43,626 nucleotides of DNA from Peptostreptococcus anaerobius VPI 4330 = DSM 2949 (lineage in GTDB: Bacteria > Bacillota > Clostridia > Peptostreptococcales > Peptostreptococcaceae), in the NCBI RefSeq assembly GCF_000381525.1, contig NZ_KB906620.1, forward strand, positions 1-43,626, given 5' to 3'. Both the position numbers and the translations under genes were made by a program. Shown here in pieces: positions 15,427 to 23,322 of this stretch; position 1 is the first letter of the stretch; the number at the start of each line of letters is the position of its first letter. The notes beneath the pieces were generated by a model. It was not told the DNA's origin. It saw only the letters and a program-made list of their open reading frames with translations, and made no database searches.

Positions 15427-16485
15427 ATGAAAATACTTGTCATAAACCCAGGCTCGACATCGACTAAACTAGCCTTGTATGAAGATTGTAATGAACTGAT
15501 GACTGGTTCAATGGATATCAGCTCTGATGTGCTTGCCCAGTACAAGTCTATATATGACCAGACTGATATGAGATTTGACCAGGTTATGGACTTTTTGAAG
15601 GTAAACGACATGGAGGTCAAGGATCTTGATGTAATCGTATCAAGAGGCGGTATGCTTCCTCCCCTGCATACAGGTGCATATGTCGTTGATGAAGACCTAT
15701 GCTACATAATGAGAAACCATCCAGCCCAGCTACATGCTTCTAATCTAGGAGCTCTTGTAGCCAAGAAGCTAAGTGATATTGGCAATATACCAGCCTATAT
15801 ATACGATGCAGTTTCAGTTGATGAGATGACTGATGAGGCTAGGTTATCAGGTCTTAAAAACTATCCGAGAAGGTCTTTCTCTCATGCCTTGAATACTAGG
15901 GCTGTTGCCATGAAGTACTGCCAGGATAAGGGACTTGACTACTATAAGTCATCTATAATTGTAGCCCATCTAGGTGGAGGAATATCTATGAATTTCCAGA
16001 AAAATGGTCACTTGGTAGATGTCATATCATCAGATGAGGGTCCATTTTCTACAAATAGGGCAGGAGCTCTCCCTATATACAGCTGCATAACAATGGCTAG
16101 GGAAGAGGGGGCTGATGCGATGCAGAGTTACGAAGATTCAATTGGTGGCCTTATTTCCTACCTAGGAACTAATGACGCCAGAGAAGTTGAAGCCATGATA
16201 GCAAATGGTGACGAAGAAGCAAAGAAGGTCTACAGGGGTATGGCCTACCAGATAGCTAGGTATATAGGTTCACTAGCAGTTGTAGACAATGGTAAGATAG
16301 ATGGTATAGTTCTAACAGGTGGTATGGCTAATTCGAAGCTACTTACTGGATGGATAGAGGAAAAGGTGGCATTTTTGGCTGATATTAGCATATATGCTGG
16401 TGAGTTTGAGATGAAGGCCTTGGCCCAGGGTGCCTACAGGGTGATGAAGGGGCAGGAAGAGGCTGACCACTTAAAAATATACTAG
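15427..16485 (+). CDS. buk: Butyrate kinase (acetokinase family)
   Basis: 352 residues, the usual length. It transfers phosphate from butyryl-phosphate (or a related acyl phosphate) to ADP, giving ATP by substrate-level phosphorylation. The start ILVINPGSTSTKLALY is the ASKHA phosphate loop; IVAHLGGGISM and the DEGPFSTNRAGALP segment are typical of butyrate kinases rather than acetate kinases, and IVLTGGMANSKLL is the late nucleotide-binding motif. AAAGGAG precedes the ATG. It ends the ior-ptb-buk cluster; no clear terminator is seen before the next promoter at 16554. Branched-chain or aryl-acetyl phosphates are plausible additional substrates given the neighbours. Confidence 0.94.
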   Translation: MKILVINPGSTSTKLALYEDCNELMTGSMDISSDVLAQYKSIYDQTDMRFDQVMDFLKVNDMEVKDLDVIVSRGGMLPPLHTGAYVVDEDLCYIMRNHPAQLHASNLGALVAKKLSDIGNIPAYIYDAVSVDEMTDEARLSGLKNYPRRSFSHALNTRAVAMKYCQDKGLDYYKSSIIVAHLGGGISMNFQKNGHLVDVISSDEGPFSTNRAGALPIYSCITMAREEGADAMQSYEDSIGGLISYLGTNDAREVEAMIANGDEEAKKVYRGMAYQIARYIGSLAVVDNGKIDGIVLTGGMANSKLLTGWIEEKVAFLADISIYAGEFEMKALAQGAYRVMKGQEEADHLKIY

Positions 16486-16553
16486 AAATATTAAATTTAT
16501 ACACATGAAAGATAGGTCGATGAAAGTTTTTTTAATAATTTAAATGATTGCTA

Positions 16554-16582
16554 TTGATTTATAAATTTCATTGTGGTACTAT
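16554..16582 (+). promoter_or_regulatory. Promoter of thrS
   Basis: TTGATT (16554-16559), 17-bp spacer, TACTAT (16577-16582), just upstream of the T-box leader. Confidence 0.6.
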
Positions 16583-16601
16583 GGATACAACATAAATAAT
16601 A

Positions 16602-16850
16602 AGCTATGAAGAAGGAAGAGTAGGATGTAGATCATCTACAGAGAATTTGGATCACCGGCTGAAAGTCCAATGAGAAAGAGACATTTCGAAAACTACCTTT
16701 GAGCAGGATTTAGTAGGGCCTATAGGCTTCTGAAAGTGTCCGGTTGACTGCCTTAAAGTCTTATCGAGAGTCCGATTATTATCGGAAACTTGGGTGGAAC
16801 CGCGAATTTTAACTCGTCCCAAATATTTATTTGGGGACGAGTTTTTTTTA
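16602..16850 (+). promoter_or_regulatory. T-box riboswitch controlling thrS
   Basis: A complete T-box leader. The T-box sequence TGGGTGGAACCGCG is at 16791-16804, and the intrinsic terminator AACTCGTCCC/GGGACGAGTT plus T run spans 16811-16850. The expected stem I region carries ACT-ACC at 16692-16697; either triplet is a threonine codon, so it reads uncharged tRNA-Thr, matching the gene it controls. When charged tRNA is plentiful the terminator forms. Confidence 0.93.
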
Positions 16851-16877
16851 TTATTGATTTTATATGGAGGTATTATT

Positions 16878-18803
16878 ATGATAAAAGTTGAATTAAAAGA
16901 CGGCAGTGTCCTAGAGTTTGAAGATGGAGTATCACTACTTGACGTTGCCAAGGGAATTAGTGATGGATTTGCTAGAAGTGTACTAGTAGGTTCAGTTGAT
17001 GGAAGAATGGCTAGCCTAAATGAAAAGCTAGACAAGGACTGCAAGGTAAACTTCTTTAAGTTTGATGACGCAGAGGGTAAGGAAGTATTTAGACATACTT
17101 CAGCCCATATATTTGCCCAGGCTGTAAAGAGACTTTGGCCTCAAGCCAAGCTTGCTATAGGTCCAGCAATAGACAATGGATTCTACTATGATATAGATTT
17201 AGACTATAGGTTAGTTCCAGAAGACCTAGAAAAGATAGAAGCTGAAATGAAGAAGATAGTTAAGGAAGACCTAAAAATCGAAGGTTTTGAGGTATCTAGA
17301 GAAGAAGCTATCAAGATGATGAAGGAAATTGGTGAAGACTACAAGGTAGAAATGATAGAAGACCTTCCAGCTGAAGAAGTAATATCAATGTACAGACAGG
17401 GAGATTTTGTTGACCTATGTAGGGGACCACACCTTCAGTCAACTAAGAAGGTAAAGGCCTTTAAGTTACAGTCAATAGCAGGTGCTTATTGGAGAGGTGA
17501 TGAAAACAACAAGATGCTTCAAAGAGTATATGGTACTTCATTTGAAAAGAATAAGGACCTAGAAGCCTACTTAAAGATGCTTGAAGAAGCTAAGAAGAGA
17601 GACCACAGAAAGATAGGTAAGGAACTTGGACTATTTATGATACCAGAAGAAGGACCAGGATTCCCTCTATTCTTGCCAAGAGGTACAGCCCTAAAGCAGT
17701 CTCTAATGAAGTACTGGGAAGAAATCCACAGAGAAGCCCACTATGTTGAAATAGAAACTCCAATAATACTTAACAGAAAATTATGGGAGACTTCAGGTCA
17801 CTGGTTCCATTACAAGGAAAATATGTACACAGTTCAGATAGATGAAGAAGATTATGCAATCAAGCCTATGAACTGTCCAGGAGCCATGTTATACTACAAG
17901 TCACAGCTACATTCATATAGAGATTTCCCTATGAGAGTTGGGGAAAGAGGTAGAGTACATAGACACGAACTATCAGGCGCCCTACATGGACTAATGAGAG
18001 TTAGAGCCTTCACTCAGGATGATGCTCATATATTCATGCTACCGGAACAGATCAGAGATGAAATAAAGGGAGTAGTTAACCTAATAGACAAGGTATATAC
18101 TAAGTTTGGATTCAGTTACCATGTAGAGTTGTCTACTAGACCAGAAGATTCAATGGGAACTGATGAAGAATGGGCAATAGCAGAAGATGGTCTAAGAGGT
18201 GCACTAGAAGAATTAGGCATGGACTATATAGTAAACGAGGGTGACGGTGCCTTCTATGGACCAAAGATAGACTTCCACCTAAGAGACTGTATAGGTAGAA
18301 CTTGGCAGTGTGGTACAATCCAGCTAGATATGCAGCTACCACAGAGGTTTGATGCTACATATGTAGGTAAGGATGGAGAAAAGCATAGACCAATAATGAT
18401 CCATAGAGTTGCTCTTGGTTCAATAGAAAGATTCATAGGAATCCTAATAGAAAACTACGCTGGTAAGTTCCCAGTATGGCTAGCACCATGCCAGGTAAAG
18501 GTCCTATCAGTATCAGACAAGTACAATGAATTTGCAAAAGAACTAGTTGAAAAGCTATTTGATGCAGGTATCAGGGTTGAACTTGATGATAGGGCAGAAA
18601 AGGTTGGATTTAAGATAAGAGAAGCCCAGCTAGAAAAGATACCTTATATGCTAGTTGTAGGTGAAAAGGAAATGGAAAGCGGCCTACTATCTGTTAGATC
18701 AAGAGATGAGGGTGAGTTAGGACAGATGTCAGTTGAAGACTTCCTTGCAAAGGTTCAAAAGCAGATAGACGAAAGAGAAAACGTAGAAGTAGAAGTTTTA
18801 TAG
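16878..18803 (+). CDS. thrS: Threonyl-tRNA synthetase
   Basis: 641 residues, standard length. An N-terminal TGS domain (about 1-62) is followed by the editing domain with HTSAHIFAQAV, the class II catalytic core (PMNCPGAMLYYKS, MRVGERGRVHRHELSGALHGLMRVRAFTQDDAH, ALGSIERFIG), and the C-terminal anticodon-binding domain. It charges tRNA-Thr in the cytosol. The zinc ligands expected in this family fit the Cys in NCPG, the His in TQDDAH and a His in IMIHRVALGS. The start is ATG at 16878 with TGGAGG 8 nt before it; the frame is open further upstream only because it crosses the T-box terminator. Regulated by the T-box. Confidence 0.97.
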   Translation: MIKVELKDGSVLEFEDGVSLLDVAKGISDGFARSVLVGSVDGRMASLNEKLDKDCKVNFFKFDDAEGKEVFRHTSAHIFAQAVKRLWPQAKLAIGPAIDNGFYYDIDLDYRLVPEDLEKIEAEMKKIVKEDLKIEGFEVSREEAIKMMKEIGEDYKVEMIEDLPAEEVISMYRQGDFVDLCRGPHLQSTKKVKAFKLQSIAGAYWRGDENNKMLQRVYGTSFEKNKDLEAYLKMLEEAKKRDHRKIGKELGLFMIPEEGPGFPLFLPRGTALKQSLMKYWEEIHREAHYVEIETPIILNRKLWETSGHWFHYKENMYTVQIDEEDYAIKPMNCPGAMLYYKSQLHSYRDFPMRVGERGRVHRHELSGALHGLMRVRAFTQDDAHIFMLPEQIRDEIKGVVNLIDKVYTKFGFSYHVELSTRPEDSMGTDEEWAIAEDGLRGALEELGMDYIVNEGDGAFYGPKIDFHLRDCIGRTWQCGTIQLDMQLPQRFDATYVGKDGEKHRPIMIHRVALGSIERFIGILIENYAGKFPVWLAPCQVKVLSVSDKYNEFAKELVEKLFDAGIRVELDDRAEKVGFKIREAQLEKIPYMLVVGEKEMESGLLSVRSRDEGELGQMSVEDFLAKVQKQIDERENVEVEVL

Positions 18804-18854
18804 GATATAAAACCTAGATAAGGCTTAAAACATTTAAAGAATTTTATACACTAT

Positions 18855-18879
18855 AAAAGGGGCTCAATAGGCCCCTTTT
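18855..18879 (+). terminator. Terminator of thrS
   Basis: AAAAGGGGC (18855-18863) pairs with GCCCCTTTT (18871-18879). Confidence 0.8.
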
Positions 18880-18974
18880 GTAATTGATATATTTGTTTAG
18901 TTTAATGGATATAACTTAACTAATCTAATTTTATCTTATCCAATCATATAGATTGACTCAACTTACAAGTACGC

Positions 18975-19487
18975 CTATTTAGCTGGTACTGGAGGAGTGT
19001 ATACCCTAGTTGCAAGTTCGTCATCTATCATATATAGGTTGGCTTCATTGCCACTTGCTCTTTTGATCTTCTTTACAAGGTTTGTAAAGTTTTCTTCTTC
19101 TTCGACCTGTTCATCTACAAACCAGCTAAGGAAACTCATAGTTGCGTGTTCCTTTTCATCAAGAGCTATGTTGGCTATATTATATATTCTCTTAGTTACT
19201 GTCTGTTCATGCTTTAAACCTTCTTCAAAGATATTCAATAGGTTGTCAAACTCTGCCTTAGGCTTTTCGATGGCTTCAAGCACTACCTTACCACCCTTTT
19301 GGAATAGGTAATCGTACATTTTTCTAGCATGGTCTAATTCCTCTTGAGCCTGGATCTTGAAGAAGTTTGCAGCTCCTGGAAAATCGATCTCTTCAGCATA
19401 TGCTGACATAGCCAAGTATGTGTAGGCTGAATAAAACTCAAAATTAATCTGTTCATTAATGGCATTTTCTAAATTTTTACTTATCAT
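18975..19487 (-). CDS. Ferritin
   Basis: 170 residues of a non-haem, bacterial FtnA-type ferritin, which oxidises Fe(II) and stores it as a mineral inside a 24-subunit shell. The ferroxidase ligands are all present: E17, E50, H53, E94 and Q127, with E126/E130 near the third site, and the positions match E. coli FtnA numbering closely. The sequence is a four-helix bundle with a fifth short helix. It is a single gene with GAGG 6-8 nt before the ATG; no clear promoter or Fur box was identified in 19488-19620. Its role is iron storage and protection from oxygen stress in an anaerobe. Confidence 0.95.
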   Translation of the reverse strand: MISKNLENAINEQINFEFYSAYTYLAMSAYAEEIDFPGAANFFKIQAQEELDHARKMYDYLFQKGGKVVLEAIEKPKAEFDNLLNIFEEGLKHEQTVTKRIYNIANIALDEKEHATMSFLSWFVDEQVEEEENFTNLVKKIKRASGNEANLYMIDDELATRVYTPPVPAK

Positions 19488-19652
19488 ATTTATACCTCTT
19501 TTCTATTAACATATTAAATTGGAGTAAGATTTAATTCCAAAGTAACACTATATCTATATACTATAATATCACTTATGACCAGAATTTAATAGGTGTTTTT
19601 GGGATTTTAAGAAATAAGATAAAAGATTTTTGATAATTGAATTATTATATTA

Positions 19653-19694
19653 GCAGTGTGGATTCGGTGAGTGGTGATGGGAATCTAGGACTGC
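19653..19694 (+). other. Isolated two-part hairpin followed by a T run
   Basis: GCAGT/ACTGC (19653-19657, 19690-19694) and GATTC/GAATC (19661-19665, 19681-19685) pair in order with a small internal loop; GGATTTTTTAG follows. The patch is distinctly G-rich compared with its surroundings. Its role is unknown; it may be a terminator-like remnant or a small RNA. Confidence 0.35.
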
Positions 19695-19713
19695 AGTGGA
19701 TTTTTTAGAATTT

Positions 19714-19745
19714 ATAAAAAAAGAACAGACCCTAAAGTCTGTTCT
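19714..19745 (-). terminator. Terminator of tRNA-Leu
   Basis: On the minus strand AGAACAGAC and GTCTGTTCT pair around a TTTAGG loop and are followed by a run of T, directly after the tRNA. Confidence 0.85.
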
Positions 19746-19748
19746 AAG

Positions 19749-19832
19749 TGCTGGATGTGGGACTTGAACCCACACGGTATTGCTACCAACGGATTTTGAG
19801 TCCGCCCCGTCTGCCAATTCCAGCAATCCAGC
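19749..19832 (-). tRNA. tRNA-Leu (anticodon CAA)
   Basis: 84 nt on the minus strand with a 7-bp acceptor stem (GCTGGAT/ATCCAGC), D-arm, anticodon loop CTCAAAA giving CAA, a long type II variable arm, and a T-arm with GTTCAAG. The discriminator base is A. CCA is not encoded: the sequence continues CTT after the discriminator, so CCA must be added. It reads UUG codons. It has its own terminator. Confidence 0.95.
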
Positions 19833-19889
19833 AATGTCCTCGTTTGCTACTAGAATATTGTAACATAATCTGTAGCAAAAGGCAAGAAC

Positions 19890-20507
19890 TTATTCAACTC
19901 TATTTTTAGCATTTTTAGATGGATTGTAACCTAGTAATAAATTTGACTTTATTAGGATAGGTCTAAGCGCATTGTATATCAAGCAAGCTATTATAACAGT
20001 AGTTATAGCATTGAAGAATGTAGCACCTGCACTCCATTTTGCTAGGACACTAGCAACGTCAGCTGGCTGACCAAGTACATATATCTTGTAGAAGTATCCA
20101 ACTAGTGGGTCTGCGATAACATTGAATGCCATACCACAAATAGATGACATTAGAACCCAGTTAAATATATGCTTTCTATCACTTGTCTCATTAATATGTC
20201 CAAATTTGTGGGCAAGTGTACCTACTATTAGACCTATTATAAACTTTAAGACAAATGTCTTTGGAGCGACTAGTATATAGACTGGATCCATTATATCTGC
20301 TATTGTCATACCTATAGCACCGGCAAGCCCACCATACACACCTCCTATTAATAGTGATGCAAGCACCAAAAATACGTTACCAAAATGGATTGAAGTAGCG
20401 TCTCCACCAGGTACAGGTATCTTGATCTGCAAGTAAGTGAATGATACAAAGCATAGGGCTGCTAGTATTGCACATTGAGTAAGTCTTGAAACTTTTGAGT
20501 CTTTCAT
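19890..20507 (-). CDS. ECF transporter S-component (vitamin/cofactor uptake)
   Basis: 205 residues with about six hydrophobic helices, typical of the substrate-binding membrane subunit of energy-coupling-factor transporters. Signature parts are the cytosolic N-terminus then AILAALCFVSFTY, the IHFGN segment, SLLIGGVYGGLAGAIGM and APKTFVLKFIIGLIVG. The substrate cannot be named; the class includes carriers for vitamins such as pyridoxine, pantothenate and thiamine precursors. No EcfA or EcfT gene is nearby, so it must use a shared module encoded elsewhere. The start is ATG at 20507 after AAGGAGG; the frame continues upstream without a ribosome site. A promoter and a perfect palindrome lie upstream. 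Confidence 0.85.
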   Translation of the reverse strand: MKDSKVSRLTQCAILAALCFVSFTYLQIKIPVPGGDATSIHFGNVFLVLASLLIGGVYGGLAGAIGMTIADIMDPVYILVAPKTFVLKFIIGLIVGTLAHKFGHINETSDRKHIFNWVLMSSICGMAFNVIADPLVGYFYKIYVLGQPADVASVLAKWSAGATFFNAITTVIIACLIYNALRPILIKSNLLLGYNPSKNAKNRVE

Positions 20508-20569
20508 AATAATACCTCCTTGACTAACCATATATAATATTAAATTTTATTATAATAAATCCTCATTTC

Positions 20570-20599
20570 ATTCTATTATTTTATTACGCATATTGTCAA
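20570..20599 (-). promoter_or_regulatory. Promoter of the ECF S-component gene
   Basis: Minus strand: TTGACA (20599-20594), 18-bp spacer, TAGAAT (20575-20570). Confidence 0.55.
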
Positions 20600-20631
20600 T
20601 TGATGCAGGTCAATTAAGAAAAAAAACAGAA

Positions 20632-20645
20632 GTGTACTAGTACAC
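20632..20645. promoter_or_regulatory. Perfect 14-bp palindrome GTGTACTAGTACAC, candidate operator
   Basis: It lies in the divergent gap between the ECF S-component and map, 33 bp upstream of the S-component -35 box. The CTAG-centred palindrome looks like a dimeric-repressor site. It could control vitamin-transport expression; the regulator is unknown. Confidence 0.5.
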
Positions 20646-20740
20646 AAAACTAATAACAAGTATCAAATACAAATAATAAATGTATATTTTTATAAAAATG
20701 TGGTATCATATAATTATGAGGCTATACATAGGAGGTAAAA

Positions 20741-21607
20741 ATGCTAAATAGAAATGATGGGTGTTGGTGTGGCAGTGGTAAAAAATATAAAAAGTGCCAC
20801 CTAGAATTTGATGAAAAACTAAGGGAATACAGGATGAAGGGCCATATAGTGCCGGATGAAACTATAATAAAGACACCAAGAGAGATAGAGGGAATAAAAA
20901 AGTCAGCTGAAGTAAACACAGGTATACTAGACTTCTTAGAGGATAAGGTAGTGGCTGGAATGTCGACTGAAGATATTGACAAGATGGTATATAAATATAC
21001 AGTAGACCATGATGCTATTCCAGCGCCTCTTAACTATGAAGGATATCCAAAATCTTGTTGTACGTCAATAAATAACGAGGTTTGTCACGGAATACCAGAT
21101 GAAAAAGTGATATTAAAGGATGGAGATATAATAAATGTAGATATATCTACTATAAAGGACGGATATTTCTCTGATGCGTCAAGAATGTTTACGATCGGTA
21201 ATGTGAGCGAAGAGGCTAAAAAGCTAGTTGAGTTCACTAAAGAGTGCCTAAATAAGGGCCTAGATCAGGTAAGACCGTGGGGGCATATAGGCGATATAGG
21301 AGCTGCTATACAGGAGTATGCCCACGAGAATGGCTATAGTGTTGTTACCATGTTTGGTGGCCACGGTATAGGTAATGAATTCCACGAAGAACCATTTGTG
21401 TCTCATGTAGGTCAGAAGGATACTGGTATGCTTATGGTGCCTGGTATGGTGTTTACAATTGAGCCCATGATAAATATAGGCAAGCCACAAGTTTATATAG
21501 ACAAGAAAAATGGCTGGACATCATACACTAGAGATGGTTCCTTGTCAGCCCAGTGGGAACACCAGGTCTTAGTAACAGAGGATGGTTACGAGATAATTTC
21601 TCACTAA
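20741..21607 (+). CDS. map: Methionine aminopeptidase with N-terminal SEC-C zinc motif
   Basis: 288 residues. It removes the starting methionine from new proteins as they leave the ribosome. Residues 8-20 form a SEC-C zinc motif (CWCGSGKKYKKCH), a SecA-like tag found on the longer MetAP subtype, and the rest is a type 1 pita-bread metalloprotease: ISTIKDGYFSDASRMF carries the metal Asp pair, then GHGIGNEFHEEP and the late EPM and WEHQVLVTE acidic ligands. AGGAGG precedes the ATG, and a TATAAT lies at 20709-20714. It sits just upstream of the translation operon infC-rpmI-rplT but has its own terminator-like hairpin. Confidence 0.95.
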   Translation: MLNRNDGCWCGSGKKYKKCHLEFDEKLREYRMKGHIVPDETIIKTPREIEGIKKSAEVNTGILDFLEDKVVAGMSTEDIDKMVYKYTVDHDAIPAPLNYEGYPKSCCTSINNEVCHGIPDEKVILKDGDIINVDISTIKDGYFSDASRMFTIGNVSEEAKKLVEFTKECLNKGLDQVRPWGHIGDIGAAIQEYAHENGYSVVTMFGGHGIGNEFHEEPFVSHVGQKDTGMLMVPGMVFTIEPMINIGKPQVYIDKKNGWTSYTRDGSLSAQWEHQVLVTEDGYEIISH

Positions 21608-21694
21608 TCGACAAAGCATACTTTGTTTTGGGGGAATTGTAGTTTTGTTGGAATTGCAAGAGAGGCTTGGAGTCCAAGTTGAAATAAGAATCTG

Positions 21695-21755
21695 ATTTAA
21701 ATTTAGATCCGAGTTAAATTTAGAACCGAATTTTAATTTAGGATTGAATTTAAAT
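21695..21755. repeat. Degenerate 17-18 bp tandem repeats after map
   Basis: Three to four units of the form TTAAATTTAGAWCCGA (starts near 21697, 21714, 21731), each varying by a few bases. They fill the gap after map; no gene is seen there. Confidence 0.5.
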
Positions 21756-21775
21756 GGAAAGTACAAGTTAAATAT

Positions 21776-21791
21776 GGGGGCTATTGCCCCC
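21776..21791 (+). terminator. Short GC hairpin after map
   Basis: GGGGGC/GCCCCC with a 4-nt TATT loop, 26 bp upstream of the infC promoter. The T tract is weak. Confidence 0.5.
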
Positions 21792-21816
21792 TATATAAAA
21801 AATATATGAAAAGTGC

Positions 21817-21845
21817 TTGACATGAATAGATATATGTTATATACT
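21817..21845 (+). promoter_or_regulatory. Promoter of the infC-rpmI-rplT operon
   Basis: TTGACA (21817-21822), 17-bp spacer, TATACT (21840-21845), a strong housekeeping promoter. Confidence 0.75.
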
Positions 21846-21851
21846 AGTTGA

Positions 21852-22022
21852 GTAGAAAAGAAGTAGAGTCCGTTCTCACCTTATGGCAGAGCTTAATAAG
21901 GTTGTATAAGTATCAGAAGCATAGATTATAATCTATGGATAACTTATGGCGGATTTGTTCCGTCTTTTTTATTGTAAAAAATGAACTAAGCATTTTTATT
22001 AAGTTGAAAGTAGAGGTGTTCT
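21852..22022 (+). promoter_or_regulatory. Structured leader of infC-rpmI-rplT (L20-type attenuator)
   Basis: A 170-nt leader with nested hairpins: ACCTTAT/ATAAGGT, then an arm ATAAGT/ACTTAT enclosing CATAGATT/AATCTATG, then a terminator GGCGGA/TCCGTC with six T (21948-21970). In low-GC Gram-positive bacteria, this operon is repressed by L20 binding to such a leader. The class is inferred from position and structure. Confidence 0.6.
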
Positions 22023-22535
22023 ATTATTAGTAAAGAACTAGCAATTAATGAAGAAATCAAAGCAAAGGAAGTAAGACTGATATCTGACGACAATGAACAG
22101 TTAGGTGTAGTTTCAATAAAGCAGGCTATGGAAATGGCAGCTAAGAAGAATCTTGATTTAGCAATGATTTCACCAAATGCAGAACCACCTGTTTGTAGAA
22201 TAATGGATTACGGTAAATTCAGATATGAGCAGGCGAGAAAAGAAAAAGAAGCCAAGAAAAAACAGAAGGTAGTAGTTGTTAAGGAAGTTAGACTAAGACC
22301 AGGTATTGGCGATAATGATTTAAAGACTAAGTCTAATAATGCTATTAAGTTCCTACAAAAGGGAGATAAGGTCAAGGTTGAGCTTAGATTCAGGGGTAGA
22401 GAGCTAGGCCATAAGGATATAGGCAAGGAAGTAATGATGAAATTCATAGAATTAGTAAGTGAATTTGGAGAACCTAATAAGGCCCCTAAGTTTGAGGGTA
22501 ATAATATGGTTGTAATTATAGATCCAAAGAAATAG
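22023..22535 (+). CDS. infC: Translation initiation factor IF-3, ATT start
   Basis: 170 residues. IF-3 keeps the small ribosomal subunit free and checks the start codon. The protein has the usual two lobes, with INEEIKAKEVRLI in the N-lobe and VVVVKEVRLRPGIGDND, KGDKVKVELRFRGREL and VVIIDPKK in the C-lobe. The start is assigned to ATT at 22023 because the N-terminus ISKELAINEE follows, AGAGGTG lies 4-7 nt upstream, and infC of Bacillus begins in the same ATT-ATT-AGY way. The first in-frame ATG is at 22128, inside the N-lobe. IF-3 rejects ATT starts, so it limits its own synthesis. First gene of the operon. Confidence 0.95.
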   Translation: MISKELAINEEIKAKEVRLISDDNEQLGVVSIKQAMEMAAKKNLDLAMISPNAEPPVCRIMDYGKFRYEQARKEKEAKKKQKVVVVKEVRLRPGIGDNDLKTKSNNAIKFLQKGDKVKVELRFRGRELGHKDIGKEVMMKFIELVSEFGEPNKAPKFEGNNMVVIIDPKK

Positions 22536-22561
22536 ATAATAATTGAGAGGAGGATTTTGTT

Positions 22562-22759
22562 ATGCCAAAAATGAAGACACATAGAGGTGCAGCAAAGAGA
22601 TTAAAGAAAACAGGAAGCGGTAAGTTAAAGAGAGCTAAGGCTTACAAGAGTCATATACTTACTAAGAAGTCTCCTAAGACTAAGATGAACCTTAGACAGT
22701 CAACTTTAGTTAGTGACGGAGATGCAAAGAGAATAGCACAGTTATTACCATACAAGTAA
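22562..22759 (+). CDS. rpmI: Ribosomal protein bL35
   Basis: 65 residues, strongly basic, with the family N-terminus [20 protein letters not shown]. It is part of the large ribosomal subunit. Second gene of the operon with infC and rplT; GAGAGGAGG precedes the ATG. The spacing of 26 bp from infC is normal for this conserved cluster. Confidence 0.98.
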   Translation: MPKMKTHRGAAKRLKKTGSGKLKRAKAYKSHILTKKSPKTKMNLRQSTLVSDGDAKRIAQLLPYK

Positions 22760-22783
22760 GAAATATTTTTAGGAGGAAGAGGA

Positions 22784-23140
22784 ATGGCAAGAGTAAAGAA
22801 GGGTATGAATGCCCATAAGAGACATAAAAAAATATTAAAGCTTGCAAAGGGATTCAGAGGATCAAGAAGTAAGCTTTTCAAGACTTCAAACCAGTTTGTA
22901 ATGAAGTCATTAAAGAACGCATATGTTGGTAGAAAGCAGAAGAAGAGAGACTTCAGAAAGCTTTGGATACAGAGAATAAATGCTGCATGTAGAATGAACG
23001 ATATATCTTACTCAAAGTTCATGCATGGACTTAAGAAGGCTGATATAGAAGTTAACAGAAAGATGTTATCTGAAATGGCTATAGCTGATCCACAGGGATT
23101 TGCTCAGTTAGTAGAAGTAGCAAAGTCAAAGTTAGCTTAG
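22784..23140 (+). CDS. rplT: Ribosomal protein bL20
   Basis: 118 residues, basic, with the signature start ARVKKG and the segment [24 protein letters not shown] modified from the common pattern. It binds 23S rRNA early in 50S assembly and, in related bacteria, represses its own operon by binding the leader. AGGAGG lies before the ATG. It is the last gene, and a hairpin follows at 23149. Confidence 0.98.
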   Translation: MARVKKGMNAHKRHKKILKLAKGFRGSRSKLFKTSNQFVMKSLKNAYVGRKQKKRDFRKLWIQRINAACRMNDISYSKFMHGLKKADIEVNRKMLSEMAIADPQGFAQLVEVAKSKLA

Positions 23141-23148
23141 TTAAAAGT

Positions 23149-23176
23149 GGGGTCTAGTTTAAGCTAGGCTCTTTTT
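23149..23176 (+). terminator. Terminator of infC-rpmI-rplT
   Basis: GGTCTAG-type arm pairs with CTAGGCTC, and a T run follows. Confidence 0.7.
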
Positions 23177-23322
23177 ATTATTGTTTTATAAATTATAAGT
23201 ATATAAATTTTCGATAGATAATCACATGATAATTGTTATTTTTTATGGTTTATTGGATATAATATAATTAGCGGTATAGATTGTTTATACTTTGAAAATG
23301 TAAAGGAGAAAGGGGGCGTAAA

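Noticed and set aside
16794-16877. N-terminal extension of thrS
   Set aside because: It would be translated from the T-box terminator; the ATG at 16878 has the ribosome site and the normal TGS start.
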